Translations under genes and position numbers: made by a program | The notes under the pieces: model-generated | What the model saw: the letters and a program-made list of their open reading frames with translations, nothing else | Databases searched by the model: none | Told to the model about the DNA's origin: nothing | Shown here: in pieces, positions 20,077 to 31,642 of the stretch | Numbering within the stretch: position 1 is the stretch's first letter | Layout of the letters: each line of letters begins with the position of its first letter | Assembly: GCA_022226935.1 (NCBI GenBank) | Contig: CP092081.1 | Coordinates: 3,321,566 to 3,385,565, forward strand | Direction: 5' to 3' | DNA length: 64,000 bases | From: Nitrospira sp. | Lineage (GTDB): Bacteria; Nitrospirota; Nitrospiria; Nitrospirales; Nitrospiraceae

Positions 20077-21255
20077 ATGAACGTTCATGAATTTCAGGCC
20101 AAGCAGTTATTTGCACAGTTTGGTGTACCAGTGCCGCGCGGAAAGGAAATCACCTCGCCCGAGGGAGCAACTGCGTGGGCCAATGAACTCAATACCCCCG
20201 TCTTTGTCGTAAAGGCGCAGATTCATGCTGGCGGACGGGGAAAAGCCGGTGGCGTCAAGATCACGAAGGATAAGGGTGCCATTGCAGGCCTTGCCAAAGA
20301 ATTGATCGGGAAAACTCTGATCACGCATCAAACGGGGCCGAAAGGCAGAACAGTCCATCGGCTGCTTCTTGAAGAAGGTGCGAATATCGCCAAGGAGCTT
20401 TATCTCAGTATTCTGGTCGATCGTGACACCGGCTGGCCTACCTTTATTGCTAGTACTGAAGGCGGTATGGAGATCGAAGAGGTCGCTGAAAAAACTCCAG
20501 AAAAGATTATTAAGGAAGCAATCGATCCGGCTGTCGGATTTCAGGGGCACAATGGTCGCAATGTGGCCTTCGCCTTGGGGCTTCAGACCATGGAGCCGGC
20601 CGTCATCAACCCGTTCGTGCAGATGCTCGGCAATCTTTATCGCCTGTTCATGGAGAAACATGCTGCACTCGTCGAAATCAACCCGTTAATTATCACCAAG
20701 GAAAAGACTCTGGTGGCATTGGACGGGAAGGTGTCGTTCGACGACAACGGAATTTTTAAACATGAAGATGTGCAGAAAATGCGGGATCTCAATGAGGAGG
20801 ACCCGTTAGAGATCGAAGCGACGGCGAATAATCTCAATTATGTGAAGCTTGATGGCAATATCGGCTGCATGGTGAATGGCGCAGGTCTTGCGATGGCCAC
20901 GATGGATGTAATCAAACTCGCCGGCAGCGAACCTGCCAATTTCCTAGATGTGGGTGGCGGAGCTACGAAAGACACGGTCGCGGCAGGTTTTCGCATTCTG
21001 CTGAAGGATCCGAACGTCAAAGGTATCTTTATCAATATTTTCGGCGGTATTGTCCGATGCGAACGCATCGCGCATGGCGTGATCGAAGCGGCGAAAGAAG
21101 TGAAGATTACGGTGCCTTTAGTGGTTCGCCTCCAAGGTACCAATGCAGATGAGGGACGGAAACTGTTGGCCGATTCTGGACTGAAGTTAGAGGTTGCCAA
21201 CGATCTGTGGGAAGCAGCGCAGAAAATCGTCAAGCTGACCGGCAAGGCGGCGTAA
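20077..21255 (+). CDS. sucC: Succinyl-CoA synthetase (ADP-forming), beta subunit
   Basis: ATP-grasp subunit converting succinate to succinyl-CoA for the OFOR step. The opening [20 protein letters not shown] is typical, with [16 protein letters not shown] in the nucleotide-binding region and [19 protein letters not shown] near the end. Length 392 is normal. GAGGATTC precedes the ATG. It is followed by sucD after 11 bases. Confidence 0.96.
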   Translation: MNVHEFQAKQLFAQFGVPVPRGKEITSPEGATAWANELNTPVFVVKAQIHAGGRGKAGGVKITKDKGAIAGLAKELIGKTLITHQTGPKGRTVHRLLLEEGANIAKELYLSILVDRDTGWPTFIASTEGGMEIEEVAEKTPEKIIKEAIDPAVGFQGHNGRNVAFALGLQTMEPAVINPFVQMLGNLYRLFMEKHAALVEINPLIITKEKTLVALDGKVSFDDNGIFKHEDVQKMRDLNEEDPLEIEATANNLNYVKLDGNIGCMVNGAGLAMATMDVIKLAGSEPANFLDVGGGATKDTVAAGFRILLKDPNVKGIFINIFGGIVRCERIAHGVIEAAKEVKITVPLVVRLQGTNADEGRKLLADSGLKLEVANDLWEAAQKIVKLTGKAA

Positions 21256-21266
21256 AGGAGAAGACC

Positions 21267-22139
21267 GTGAGCATTCTCGTCAATAAGAATACACGAGTGG
21301 TGGTGCAGGGAATCACGGGGAAGGAAGGATCTTTCCACGCGACGCAGTGCAAGGCCTACGGGACGAAGATGGTCGCCGGCGTCACGCCCGGCAAGGCGGG
21401 CCAGGAAGTCGAAGGCATTCCTGTCTTCAATACTGTGGACGATGCGGTGAAAAGGACCGACTGTGACACCTCCCTCATTTTCGTGCCACCTCCCTTCTGT
21501 GCTGATGCCATTCTGGAAGCGGCCGATGCGGGCGTAAAATTGATCATCTGCATCACCGAGGGCATTCCGGTCAATGATATGGTGAAGGTTAAGCGGGCAC
21601 TCCATGGACGTGATGTGCGACTCATTGGTCCAAACTGCCCTGGTGTGATTACGGTTGATGAAGCGAAAATCGGCATTATGCCAGGCTTTATTCATAAGCG
21701 TGGGGTGGTTGGCGTCGTCTCCCGCAGTGGGACCTTGACTTATGAGGCGGTGCACCAGCTCTCTACGCTAGGTCTTGGTGAGACAACGTGCGTCGGTATC
21801 GGTGGAGATCCGGTCAATGGCACCGGCTTCGTGGATGTGTTGCCCCTCTTTGAAAAGGACCCTGAAACGCAGGCTGTGGTCATGATCGGGGAAATCGGAG
21901 GCGACGCAGAAGAGAAAGCGGCAGAATATATTAAGAAGCATGTAAAAAAACCAGTCATCAGCTTTATCGCCGGGATCACCGCGCCTCCTGGCCGCCGCAT
22001 GGGACATGCTGGTGCGATCATTTCAGGCGGTAAAGGTACGGCGACAGAGAAGATGAAAGCCCTTGAGTCCGCTGGGGTCCGAGTCGTAAAGAATCCTGCT
22101 GAAATCGGCCATGCGGTGATGAAGGCGCTTGGCCGTTAG
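21267..22139 (+). CDS. sucD: Succinyl-CoA synthetase, alpha subunit
   Basis: The 290-residue CoA-binding alpha subunit. It opens [20 protein letters not shown], and the phospho-accepting His lies in [17 protein letters not shown]. The GTG at 21267 is chosen because AAAGGAG sits 6 bases upstream, overlapping the sucC stop. A longer in-frame start at 21207 would overlap sucC by 49 bases and is rejected. A very strong terminator follows. Confidence 0.96.
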   Translation: MSILVNKNTRVVVQGITGKEGSFHATQCKAYGTKMVAGVTPGKAGQEVEGIPVFNTVDDAVKRTDCDTSLIFVPPPFCADAILEAADAGVKLIICITEGIPVNDMVKVKRALHGRDVRLIGPNCPGVITVDEAKIGIMPGFIHKRGVVGVVSRSGTLTYEAVHQLSTLGLGETTCVGIGGDPVNGTGFVDVLPLFEKDPETQAVVMIGEIGGDAEEKAAEYIKKHVKKPVISFIAGITAPPGRRMGHAGAIISGGKGTATEKMKALESAGVRVVKNPAEIGHAVMKALGR

Positions 22140-22161
22140 CAAAACTGATAATGTGATTTGC

Positions 22162-22195
22162 AAAGAGGGCGTCGGACCAGTCCGACGCCCTCTTT
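22162..22195 (+). terminator. Intrinsic terminator after sucD
   Basis: A 15-bp perfect stem (22162-22176 with 22181-22195) and a 4-base loop. The arms themselves carry AAAG and CTTT ends, and GTTTT follows. The A-rich left arm also allows use in the other direction. Confidence 0.85.
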
Positions 22196-22422
22196 GTTTT
22201 AGCGACGAGTTTCCGCTCTCTGAATTGCACACTGCACGCGTTCGACTTTTTGACTTCTCTGTCAGATTCTTCCCTTTTCCCCCCATGCCAGACGTGGTAC
22301 TGTATGGCGCCCAGCGTGAGACGACTTATCCTCGAACGTTGGCCCGCCTGATCGGATCTGGTTTCTTTCCGGAGCCGCAACCGTCCGGTAAGGGTCCGAC
22401 CTGTCCATGAAAGGACGCCACT

Positions 22423-24057
22423 ATGCTCGTGTTTCTCATACATGTGCGTGACCCTCAGTTTTACGCGCTTCCGGCGAAGACTCGAGCGAAGAATGGTCGC
22501 ATTCGGGTCATGGGATTCCCGCCGATCGGCATTATGTCTCTTTCCGCGGTTCTTAAACGGGCAGGTCACGAATGTGTCATGTTCGATCAGGCGCATCCGG
22601 AAACACCGAACGAATTTATGATCGAAGAAATAAAGCGACGAAAGCCCGCGCTCGTCGGCATGAGCTTTCTCAGTACGACGAGCTACCCCTACGCCAAAAT
22701 CCTCGCTCGTCAGATTCGCGCGGCGGATGCCTCGGTGAAGCTAGCCTTCGGTGGCGTATTTGCCAGCCTGAACGCGGGACTGGTCAAGTTGCAATGTCCG
22801 GAGGTCGACTTTGTCTGTCGCGGTGACGGCGAACAGTTGCTCCTAGATCTGCTGAATCACATCGATGATCCACAAGATGTGGCGGGCGTGACATGGGCAA
22901 AAGATGGAAAGGTCGTCAATAACCCGAACCGGACCATGGAGCGTCACCTTGACCAGTGGCCTTTTCCGGATCGAGAAAGTCTAGAGCTGGACTTCGTTGA
23001 ATCGATGCCATTGGATGTCCCAGCGGTCCTGTCGATGGAGCGCTTCACAACCATGCAGACGTCTCGAGGCTGCCCGTGGCCCTGCGTATTCTGTGATATT
23101 CCGATCTTTAACGAAGGCAAATGGCGGGCGCGAAGCGCGCAACATGTCGTGGACGAACTGAAGTATTTGGAAGAAAACGGGTACGGATCAGTCTATTTCG
23201 TGGACGATCACTTTTTGCTGCAGCCGAAACGTATCGATGCAATTTGCAAAGGCATCATTGATGCCAAGCTCTCTATTCAATGGGGAATTGAAGGCCGCGT
23301 GGATTCGGTGGCTCAGCATCTCTTCCCCGCCATGGCGAAAGCCCATTGCCGCACGGTGATGTTTGGAATCGAAAGCGGAAGCCAGAAAATACTTGATCGT
23401 TTACAGAAAGAACAGACGTTGGCCGAAGTGGAGACGGCGGTGAGAAATGCGAAGAAAGCCGGTATCGAAATTGTGCACGGCTTTTTCACCGTCGGAAATC
23501 CTGATGAGACCGTTGAAGACATGCAAAAAACATTCGACTTCGCGTCGAGGCTACCATTGGATACGTTTGGATTCAACCGACTGTGTGTCTATCGGGGTAC
23601 GCCGCTGTGGCAAGAGTACATCAAGCGTGGATTAGTGAGTGATGCCAAGGATTGGTACAAATATTTTAAGTGTTCTGAGATCGATCCCACCTGTTTGCCT
23701 GGGGCGACCATCAATTCCGTCCGGCAAGAGGGCCTTAAGAAGCTGTTCATCTATAAGCTGACCCGCTATCCCCTTCAGACGTTCAAGTTGCTCCGCCGCT
23801 TCTTGCGTTATATGCCATTTCGGGATGTCGCCTATCTCATCATCAAGCCATTTTTGGGGCAGAAGAAAGGGGCCACCAAAGCAGAGGTCCTTTCACGGGC
23901 GGTGGAACATGCGGAGATGAAAGACGCGGCTGCACAGCTGACTCAGTTGAGCGATGAATTATTGCATAGCGTGGTAGAAGAATCGAAAGCGGAGCGTCAG
24001 CGTATTCAGCAAGAAGCCGAAAGTTCTCGAGAGTTACCTATGATTTCTGCCCGCTAG
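22423..24057 (+). CDS. hpnR: B12-binding radical SAM protein, probable hopanoid C-3 methylase (HpnR-like)
   Basis: A 544-residue class B radical SAM enzyme. The N-terminal B12-binding-like domain runs to about 150 (IGIMSLSAVLKRAGHECVMF and FGGVFASL). The radical SAM domain has Cys217, Cys221 and Cys224 in RGCPWPCVFCDI. The tail has basic helical segments (LFIYKLTRYPLQTFKLLRRF) that may lie on the membrane. The text matches my memory of the HpnR family, which methylates hopanoids at C-3. A squalene-hopene cyclase gene 21 kb away in this window makes that substrate plausible. Other B12 radical SAM methylases remain possible. It ends 24 bases inside the convergent DUF72 gene. Confidence 0.65.
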   Translation: MLVFLIHVRDPQFYALPAKTRAKNGRIRVMGFPPIGIMSLSAVLKRAGHECVMFDQAHPETPNEFMIEEIKRRKPALVGMSFLSTTSYPYAKILARQIRAADASVKLAFGGVFASLNAGLVKLQCPEVDFVCRGDGEQLLLDLLNHIDDPQDVAGVTWAKDGKVVNNPNRTMERHLDQWPFPDRESLELDFVESMPLDVPAVLSMERFTTMQTSRGCPWPCVFCDIPIFNEGKWRARSAQHVVDELKYLEENGYGSVYFVDDHFLLQPKRIDAICKGIIDAKLSIQWGIEGRVDSVAQHLFPAMAKAHCRTVMFGIESGSQKILDRLQKEQTLAEVETAVRNAKKAGIEIVHGFFTVGNPDETVEDMQKTFDFASRLPLDTFGFNRLCVYRGTPLWQEYIKRGLVSDAKDWYKYFKCSEIDPTCLPGATINSVRQEGLKKLFIYKLTRYPLQTFKLLRRFLRYMPFRDVAYLIIKPFLGQKKGATKAEVLSRAVEHAEMKDAAAQLTQLSDELLHSVVEESKAERQRIQQEAESSRELPMISAR

Positions 24058-24783
24058 TGGTGTGACATTCGTGATCTTCAGGAGTTGATCTGCCCAAATC
24101 CAGGGTGAGCTTTCATCCTCATGTTTGCAGTAGACGTAGCAGTCCTTCCCATTGTTTCTCGTCTGGAGAAAGTATTCACCCCACCGCGTTAGGTCGTTGA
24201 TCGAATAGTGGCTGCGGCGCAGACGGGCATAAAGGAAGTCGGCCGTATCTCGATACTCAGCCGATCGATCATCCGTTTCAACAGCTGCCCACGCGACGCC
24301 AAAGCGGCGCAGAAGGCTTTCTACTGTGGAATGGTTCCAGCTCTCATGCCGGAATTCCATGACCCAGCGATGCGTAGGGGGCAGGCCCTGCAAAAACTCC
24401 GCTAGACGGTCATCGTTTCGTTTGAAATTGGGAGGGAGCTGAAGAAGGATGGGGCCAAGCTTTTGTTTGTCGGCCAAGGGAGCGAGATGATCCAACATGG
24501 TGTGAAGAAAGGGCATCGCATCGGGGCTTAGTCGCTTCATGTGGGTGATAGTGCGATGCGCCTTTACGGAGAAGACAAAATGAGCCGGAGTCTGATCGAT
24601 CCATTTTGTCACTGCCGGTAATGTAGGAAGCCGAAACCATACTCCATCCAATTCGACTGTGCGGTATCGCGTTGAATAATACCCCAGAAAATGTGATTGC
24701 TTGATCGATTCAGGATAAAATCGAGTCGGTCCCTGCCATGGTTTATAGGAATAGCCGGATAAGCCAATGTAGATCGTTGCCAT
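24034..24783 (-). CDS. DUF72 (YecE-like) family protein
   Basis: A 249-residue TIM-barrel-like protein of the DUF72 family: IYIGLSGYSYKPWQG at the start, then FSVKAHRTITH, LGPILLQLPPNF and WVMEFRHESW, with a final FLYARLRR and CYVYCKHEDE. The biochemical role of the family is not known to me. Its 3' end overlaps the 3' end of the convergent hpnR-like gene by 24 bases. Confidence 0.85.
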   Translation of the reverse strand: MATIYIGLSGYSYKPWQGPTRFYPESIKQSHFLGYYSTRYRTVELDGVWFRLPTLPAVTKWIDQTPAHFVFSVKAHRTITHMKRLSPDAMPFLHTMLDHLAPLADKQKLGPILLQLPPNFKRNDDRLAEFLQGLPPTHRWVMEFRHESWNHSTVESLLRRFGVAWAAVETDDRSAEYRDTADFLYARLRRSHYSINDLTRWGEYFLQTRNNGKDCYVYCKHEDESSPWIWADQLLKITNVTPLAGRNHR

Positions 24784-25114
24784 AGAGACCTGACCTCGGT
24801 TGGCCGGACCGTCCTTCCCCGGAGTAAGCGGCTATAGGTCTAGAATTCCGCCGTTCGGCAACACGACTGAGAGCAGCCTACAATTCAGTTTGGAGTATCA
24901 CTAGTGCGAATGCAATCGTGGGGCTGTTTACATGAACGCCGCGGTTGGCATCGAAGGGCGGAAAAGCCGTCAGCGCTGTTGGTGCATTCTCAGGTCTTGA
25001 AGTGGTTGAGTGAGTAAAGTCGCTATTTGCGGATCGTAGGCCATCAGAAAAGGCAAGCGGCCGGTGCGGAAACCGCAGCCGACCGCTTGCGAGCACAGGC
25101 ATACAGGTTGGGGA
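24784..25114. other. 331-base gap, no gene seen
   Basis: This stretch lies upstream of the DUF72 gene and downstream of ahcY, both on the minus strand. The only clear element is the ahcY terminator at 25047-25090. I see no gene or clear promoter in the remainder. Confidence 0.5.
25047..25090 (-). terminator. Intrinsic terminator of ahcY
   Basis: On the minus strand the 8-bp outer arms (25083-25090 with 25053-25060) enclose an inner 5-bp stem (25073-25077 with 25065-25069), and TTTT follows at 25050-25047. Confidence 0.8.
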
Positions 25115-26449
<1,335 letters not shown>

Positions 26450-26476
26450 CTCGGCTGGTGTCACGCGTGACAGGAC

Positions 26477-27625
26477 CTAGAGGCCCGCATCCTTCCGCAA
26501 CGCTTTCGCTTTATCGGTCTTTTCCCACGTAAATTCAGGTTCGTTACGACCAAAGTGCCCGTAGGCGGCCGTTTTCCTAAAAATAGGACGACGCAGTTTC
26601 AAGTGATCGATGATTCCCCGCGGGGTCAGCGGGAAATGTTTTCGGACCAACTTGTCGAGGCTTTCGGGAGCTACCTTCTCCGTGTCTTTGGTGTCCACCA
26701 ATACGGAGACCGGATTTGCGACGCCGATCGCATAGGCCAGCTGCACTTCGCATTTCGACGCCAACCCGGCGGCCACAATGTTCTTCGCAATGTAGCGGGC
26801 CATGTACGAGGCCGAGCGGTCGACTTTTGAGGGATCTTTGCCCGAGAACGCGCCTCCGCCGTGACTGCCGTGTCCGCCGTAGGTGTCGACAATGATCTTG
26901 CGGCCGGTCAACCCCGTGTCACCCATAGGGCCACCGACGACGAATCGACCCGTAGGGTTGATATGATGTTTCACGCTGGTCGCATCATAGAGGCCTTTCG
27001 GCATCGACGGCCTAATGACGTGTTCCATCAGATCTCGCTCGATCTGTTTATTGGTCACATCCGGGCTGTGTTGGGTGGAGACGACAATGGTATCAATGCG
27101 GAAGGGTTTGCCGTCCTTATATTCGACTGTCACTTGGGATTTGCCATCGGGGCGAACCCACTTCAAGATCTTCTTCTTCCGCACCTCAGCCAAACGTTTA
27201 GTCAAGCGATGGGCCAAAACGATCGGCATGGGCATGAGTTCGGTCGTTTCGTTGGTCGCATAACCAAACATCAGTCCCTGGTCGCCGGCGCCGCCGGAAT
27301 CGACTCCCATTGCGATATCACTGGATTGTTGATGGATAGAGGTCAGGACGGAGCACGTATTGGAGTCGAATCCCCAGGAGGCGTCTGTATATCCGACATC
27401 CTTGATCACGTCCCGAATAATATCGGGAATCTCCACATAAGCTTTCGTGGAGATCTCGCCGGCGACGAAGGCGATACCGGTCGTCAGGATGGTTTCACAC
27501 GCGACTCTCGATGTCTTGTCTTGCGCGATGATGGCGTCTAGAATTCCATCCGAAATTTGATCCGCGATCTTGTCCGGGTGTCCTTCAGTGACCGACTCAG
27601 ACGTGAACAGGTAATTATGTCTCAT
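26477..27625 (-). CDS. metK: S-adenosylmethionine synthetase
   Basis: Makes SAM from methionine and ATP. The 382-residue protein has the signature [20 protein letters not shown], then [14 protein letters not shown], and the glycine-rich loop [20 protein letters not shown]. The expected His, Asp and Lys residues are present. With ahcY it forms the activated-methyl cycle. A candidate promoter lies upstream (27747-27775). I see no SAM riboswitch. Confidence 0.96.
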   Translation of the reverse strand: MRHNYLFTSESVTEGHPDKIADQISDGILDAIIAQDKTSRVACETILTTGIAFVAGEISTKAYVEIPDIIRDVIKDVGYTDASWGFDSNTCSVLTSIHQQSSDIAMGVDSGGAGDQGLMFGYATNETTELMPMPIVLAHRLTKRLAEVRKKKILKWVRPDGKSQVTVEYKDGKPFRIDTIVVSTQHSPDVTNKQIERDLMEHVIRPSMPKGLYDATSVKHHINPTGRFVVGGPMGDTGLTGRKIIVDTYGGHGSHGGGAFSGKDPSKVDRSASYMARYIAKNIVAAGLASKCEVQLAYAIGVANPVSVLVDTKDTEKVAPESLDKLVRKHFPLTPRGIIDHLKLRRPIFRKTAAYGHFGRNEPEFTWEKTDKAKALRKDAGL

Positions 27626-27746
27626 TGTTCCCCCTGGAAGTGAAGTGATTCGAGGATGCGGTGGTTAGAGTTGGGCGGCACAACGACCGAGCGTGGAAGA
27701 TGCTGCACGTGTACAGATCAGGCAACCCCGCAAAAACGCTACGGCA

Positions 27747-27775
27747 ATAGTAGCTGACCGAGTGATTTTTGTCTA
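27747..27775 (-). promoter_or_regulatory. Candidate metK promoter
   Basis: Minus-strand TAGACA (27775-27770), 17-base spacer, TACTAT (27752-27747). Sequence match only. Confidence 0.4.
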
Positions 27776-27822
27776 CCGTTCTGTCGGAATTGATGGTGTC
27801 TTTCGCGAGACCTGGGTCTTGC

Positions 27823-27852
27823 TTGACAGCTCTTTGAGACGACTTGTAAGAT
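27823..27852 (+). promoter_or_regulatory. Candidate promoter for cytochrome c maturation genes
   Basis: TTGACA (27823-27828), 18-base spacer, TAAGAT (27847-27852), about 160 bases before resB. Confidence 0.45.
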
Positions 27853-28022
27853 AGCTTACTTTTCGCGTATTTGGAACATTTTTCATCAAACGCTCTGCCC
27901 CGGCACTTCCAACCTCGTGGTATCGGCCTGCATTGATGCAGGGTCCCACACGCAGCTCGTCATTCGTTATGATGATGGGATTTGTATGACGGCCAGGTCG
28001 AAGCAGCGAGGTCTGTTGATTC

Positions 28023-29459
28023 ATGAACGATAAACCCGACGCAGCATCAGAGATAAGCGCATCCGGCCCTTCTACGTCCGGCCTCGGGTGGGAAGAGTTT
28101 TCTCGCGAAGTCGTGGACTTTTTCGCGTCCATCAAGCTGGCGATGTTCCTGTTTATTGTGCTGGCCATGACCGCCACTATCGGCACGGTGATCCAGCAAG
28201 GCGAGCGACCGGAAACGTATGTGCAGGAATATGGAGAAGAGGCTTACCGCTGGTTTCTTCGTCTGGGCTTTACCGACGTCTATCACACTTGGTGGTTTAC
28301 CAGTCTCTTAGGTCTTCTCTGCGTCAATTCACTGACCTGTTTCCACAAACGATTTCCCAGCGTGTGGCGCTCCATGCGCCAGGATAAGGTTAGTGTGTCG
28401 TTGGCATTCATTCAGGGGATGAAGCAGCAGACCACCCTGTCGCTCAATCAGCCGAAAGAAACGGTGGCGGAGTCACTGGTCAGGCTCTTTGCGGAAAAAG
28501 GCTACAAGGTGCTGGCCAAAAGCGACCCAGGCGAGGTCACGGTCTATGCCACCAAAGGAATTATGGGCCGCGTCGGCGCCCACGTTGCCCATCTCAGTGC
28601 GACGGTGATCGTATTGGGAGGCCTGCTCGGCAGCTATTATGGATTTTCCGAGTTCGGCGTGTGTCTGGAGGGGCAGACGTACCATATCCCCAGAGGAAAT
28701 TTTGACCTGCGCGTGGACAAATTTTGGATCGATTACCATGAAAATGGTTCCGTGAAATCTTACAACAGCACCTTGACGGTCATCGATCAAGGCGCCCCGA
28801 CCATGACGAAGACGATCACGGTCAATGACCCCTTGGTCTATAAAGGCATCTGGTTTTACCAGTCCAGTTACGGGGATGCCTGGGACCAGATCGAGGCCGC
28901 GCGGATCAATATTAAGGACAAGGCGTCGGACAAGGTCGTGGCGACGGTGGATTTGGAGTGGAATAAGGAAAAAGCGGTCGAGGGTCTTCCGTTGAAAATG
29001 AAGATGACGGACTTCGTAGCCGACTTCGCGTTCAACTCCACTGAGAAAAAAGTCTTTTCCAAGACCGCCGAACATGCCAATCCCGCCATTCGTCTGGCGG
29101 TTGATGAGCGCAGCACCGTGCAATCCACCCCCTGGGTGTTTTATCATTACCCCGACCTGTTTGAGATCAAGGATTCCGCCTATCAGTTCGAATTCATTGG
29201 GTATCAACCGAAGAAGTTCACCGGTCTGCAGATAGCCAGAAATCCGGGCATCATGATGGTGTGGATCGGGTGTACGATGTTGGTGGTGGGGATGACATTG
29301 TCATCACTTATCTATCACCGTCGGCTGTGGGCGAAGATTCTGCCCGGCGACTCGGGCGTGACCCTTCATCTCGGTGGCACTACGCACAAAAGTCAGATCG
29401 ACTTTCAAAAAGAGTTCAAGAAGTTGACGGAGAAGATTCAAGCCAAGAGTGCTTCTTAA
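28023..29459 (+). CDS. resB: ResB/Ccs1-family cytochrome c maturation protein
   Basis: One half of the System II haem delivery and ligation complex in the cytoplasmic membrane. The 478-residue protein has an early membrane segment (KLAMFLFIVLAMTATIGTVI), a second around WWFTSLLGLLCVNSLTCF, a third near AHLSATVIVLGGLLGSYYGF, a large periplasmic domain and a final segment (IMMVWIGCTMLVVGMTLSSL). These fit ResB. It works with the CcsA protein encoded next. No clear ribosome site precedes its ATG. Confidence 0.88.
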   Translation: MNDKPDAASEISASGPSTSGLGWEEFSREVVDFFASIKLAMFLFIVLAMTATIGTVIQQGERPETYVQEYGEEAYRWFLRLGFTDVYHTWWFTSLLGLLCVNSLTCFHKRFPSVWRSMRQDKVSVSLAFIQGMKQQTTLSLNQPKETVAESLVRLFAEKGYKVLAKSDPGEVTVYATKGIMGRVGAHVAHLSATVIVLGGLLGSYYGFSEFGVCLEGQTYHIPRGNFDLRVDKFWIDYHENGSVKSYNSTLTVIDQGAPTMTKTITVNDPLVYKGIWFYQSSYGDAWDQIEAARINIKDKASDKVVATVDLEWNKEKAVEGLPLKMKMTDFVADFAFNSTEKKVFSKTAEHANPAIRLAVDERSTVQSTPWVFYHYPDLFEIKDSAYQFEFIGYQPKKFTGLQIARNPGIMMVWIGCTMLVVGMTLSSLIYHRRLWAKILPGDSGVTLHLGGTTHKSQIDFQKEFKKLTEKIQAKSAS

Positions 29460-29532
29460 AGCCCGTTTCAGCGCCGTTGCGGAATGCTTCCATTCAGAAC
29501 GACGCTGCACTCTACGATAGACGGAGGCCCGT

Positions 29533-30447
29533 ATGATGCGATCACTGTTTCTGTTCGATATGACATTCTGGCTCTATCTGGCAGCGTTGGGCCTCTATGT
29601 GGCGTATCTGTTCGCGAAGCGTCCGGCCATGCAGATGGCTCCGGCCGGGCATCCCATCGACAATCTTGAAGATCGCGATGGCGCCTGGGCGACTCAATTA
29701 GGGCAGGTGGCTACCCTGGTGACCGTGTTTGGGTGGGTGCTTAATACCATGGCCTTGATGACCAGGGCTTTTGAGCGGATGGAGCACTCCGGGACCTTTG
29801 CTCCCTGGTCTAATCAATTCGAAGCCATGGCATACGTCTCGTGGGCGATTATTCTCGGCTATGTGCTCCTGGAGTTTCGTTATCGGATCAAGGCTGTCGG
29901 AGCGTTTGTGGTGGGGATTGGGTTTATCGCGATGGGCGCAGCCTCTCTTTTGCCCTATCGTTATCAGACGGCAGAACCGCTGGTGCCCGCCCTGAATAGC
30001 TATTGGATTTATATCCACGTATCCGTCACCCTGACCAGCTATGCGGCATTCGCCATGGCCGGCGGGCTGGGTCTGATGTATCTGTTCAAGGAAAGGGCCG
30101 TGAATCGAGGCAGTCAGTCCCGCTTCTACGCGGCCTTCCCGGACCTCGAAACAATCGATGAGCTCGGGTACAAGGCCATTATGTTGGGCTTCCCGCTCCT
30201 GGCGTTCGGCATCATTCTCGGTGCCATGTGGGCCAACTATGCCTGGGGCGGCTACTGGAGTTGGGATCCCAAAGAAACCTGGTCGTTAATCGTATGGCTC
30301 ATTTACGGGGCCTATATCCATGCCCGCATGACGCGTGGATGGGAAGGGCATAAGGCGGCAATTTACGCGATCTTCGGGTTTTTGATGGTGATTTTCTGCT
30401 TCTGGGGAGTGAATTTTCTGCTCTCTGGTCTTCATGCGTACGCGTAG
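29533..30447 (+). CDS. ccsA: CcsA/ResC-family cytochrome c synthase subunit
   Basis: Integral membrane partner of ResB that handles haem. The 304-residue protein has about eight hydrophobic segments and the tryptophan-rich WWD-type motif GGYWSWDPKETWSLIVWLIY, which marks haem-handling proteins. GGAGG precedes the ATG at 29533, and a second ATG follows at once. The next gene starts 4 bases after its stop. Confidence 0.92.
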   Translation: MMRSLFLFDMTFWLYLAALGLYVAYLFAKRPAMQMAPAGHPIDNLEDRDGAWATQLGQVATLVTVFGWVLNTMALMTRAFERMEHSGTFAPWSNQFEAMAYVSWAIILGYVLLEFRYRIKAVGAFVVGIGFIAMGAASLLPYRYQTAEPLVPALNSYWIYIHVSVTLTSYAAFAMAGGLGLMYLFKERAVNRGSQSRFYAAFPDLETIDELGYKAIMLGFPLLAFGIILGAMWANYAWGGYWSWDPKETWSLIVWLIYGAYIHARMTRGWEGHKAAIYAIFGFLMVIFCFWGVNFLLSGLHAYA

Positions 30448-30450
30448 GCC

Positions 30451-31074
30451 ATGAGTGATATCCTGAATCAAAGTTCGAGCAGCCCCGCAACACGAAGCGG
30501 TCCTTCCCGAACGGTCGTGGTGCTTGCTGCCGCGGCCATTCTTGGCGTGATGTTTCTCGTGGTATGGCTGCAAAGCTCAAAGTATGAGCCACTGATCGTT
30601 GGAAAAGAGGCGCCGGACTTCCAACTGCCTGACTTAAACGACAAGCCCTTACGGTTGTCTGATTACCGGGGGAAAGTGGTCTTTTTGAATTTTTGGGCCA
30701 CCTGGTGCAAACCCTGCCGGGAAGAAATGCCTTCCATGGAGGTGTTGTACAAAAACTTTGAAAAGGACGGACTCGTGATTTTGGCCGTCAGCATCGATCG
30801 GGTCACGACAAAGAAAGAGATTCCGCCTTTTGTCAAAGGCCTGAATCTCACCTTTCCCGTTCTGGTCGACTCCTGGGGGCAAACGGATAAACGCTACAAA
30901 TTGATGGGAGTTCCTGAAACCTATATCATCGATCAACAAGGTGTGCTGCGGGAAAAAGTGATCGGTCCTCGCGACTGGACGCGATTAGATAATCTCAAAG
31001 TCCTGACGCAATTGCTCAAGCCTGCTGAAAAGGCGGCGAGTGCAGCCACTTTCGAATCCGCCCCGGTGTTCTAG
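30451..31074 (+). CDS. resA: Membrane-anchored thioredoxin-like protein (ResA/TlpA type)
   Basis: A 207-residue protein with an N-terminal membrane anchor (VVVLAAAAILGVMFLVVWLQ) and an extracytoplasmic thioredoxin fold with the redox motif ATWCKPCREEMP. In System II such proteins keep apocytochrome c Cys reduced for haem attachment. It is the third gene of the maturation cluster; a second thioredoxin follows after 3 bases. Confidence 0.88.
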   Translation: MSDILNQSSSSPATRSGPSRTVVVLAAAAILGVMFLVVWLQSSKYEPLIVGKEAPDFQLPDLNDKPLRLSDYRGKVVFLNFWATWCKPCREEMPSMEVLYKNFEKDGLVILAVSIDRVTTKKEIPPFVKGLNLTFPVLVDSWGQTDKRYKLMGVPETYIIDQQGVLREKVIGPRDWTRLDNLKVLTQLLKPAEKAASAATFESAPVF

Positions 31075-31077
31075 CGT

Positions 31078-31641
31078 ATGATGAACCGTTGGTCGGTGCT
31101 CTCCATCATTGGCGGAGGATTGGTGGTCGGTGGCGTTATTGTTGCCGATGTACCATGGGCCGCGCCCATATTGAACCCAGCCCCAGTTCCGGTGGTGAGC
31201 CGTGCGCCGCAGGTTGATGAAGAGGCCCCGAACTTTCTGCTGAAGGACTCTGACGGGTTCAATGTCACCTTGGACCAGTTTCGCGGAAAGGTCGTGCTGC
31301 TGAATTTTTGGGCCACGTGGTGCGGTCCCTGCAAAATTGAAATGCCGGCGATGGAACGGCTCTATCGATCGTTCAGCCGGAAGGAGTTCGAGATTCTGGC
31401 GGTTTCAACCGATGCCCAGGGCACGGCCGTCACCCGACCCTTTCAGCAGGAAGTCGGCTTCACATTTCCCGTGCTTCACGACGCCGATTTCAGAATCGGG
31501 CTTCAGTATGGCGCTCGACAGCTGCCGATGACATTTTTGATCGATCGCAAGGGCATCATTCGGAATCGAATTCCCGGTGCTCGAGACTGGAGCGCGCCGG
31601 CAGGCAAACGGTTGGTCGAAGCGCTGTTGCAAGGGTCCTAG
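31078..31641 (+). CDS. tlpA: Second thioredoxin-like protein (TlpA type)
   Basis: A 187-residue paralogue of the preceding gene, with an N-terminal hydrophobic segment (SIIGGGLVVGGVIVADV) and the motif ATWCGPCKIEMPAMERL. The intervening CxxC pair is Gly-Pro where the neighbour has Lys-Pro, so the redox potentials may differ. CcdA is encoded directly after it and is the likely electron donor. ATG 31081 is an alternative start. Confidence 0.88.
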   Translation: MMNRWSVLSIIGGGLVVGGVIVADVPWAAPILNPAPVPVVSRAPQVDEEAPNFLLKDSDGFNVTLDQFRGKVVLLNFWATWCGPCKIEMPAMERLYRSFSRKEFEILAVSTDAQGTAVTRPFQQEVGFTFPVLHDADFRIGLQYGARQLPMTFLIDRKGIIRNRIPGARDWSAPAGKRLVEALLQGS

Positions 31642-31642
31642 T

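Larger units (their letters stand above)
27626..28022. other. 397-base divergent region between metK and resB
   Basis: No gene is supported here. It holds two divergent promoter candidates: one at 27747-27775 on the minus strand for metK, and one at 27823-27852 on the plus strand for the cytochrome c maturation genes. They leave leaders of about 120 and 160 bases. Confidence 0.5.

Noticed and set aside
27626..27770. SAM riboswitch upstream of metK
   Set aside because: I found no SAM-I or SAM-II-like helices or an anti-terminator in the leader.
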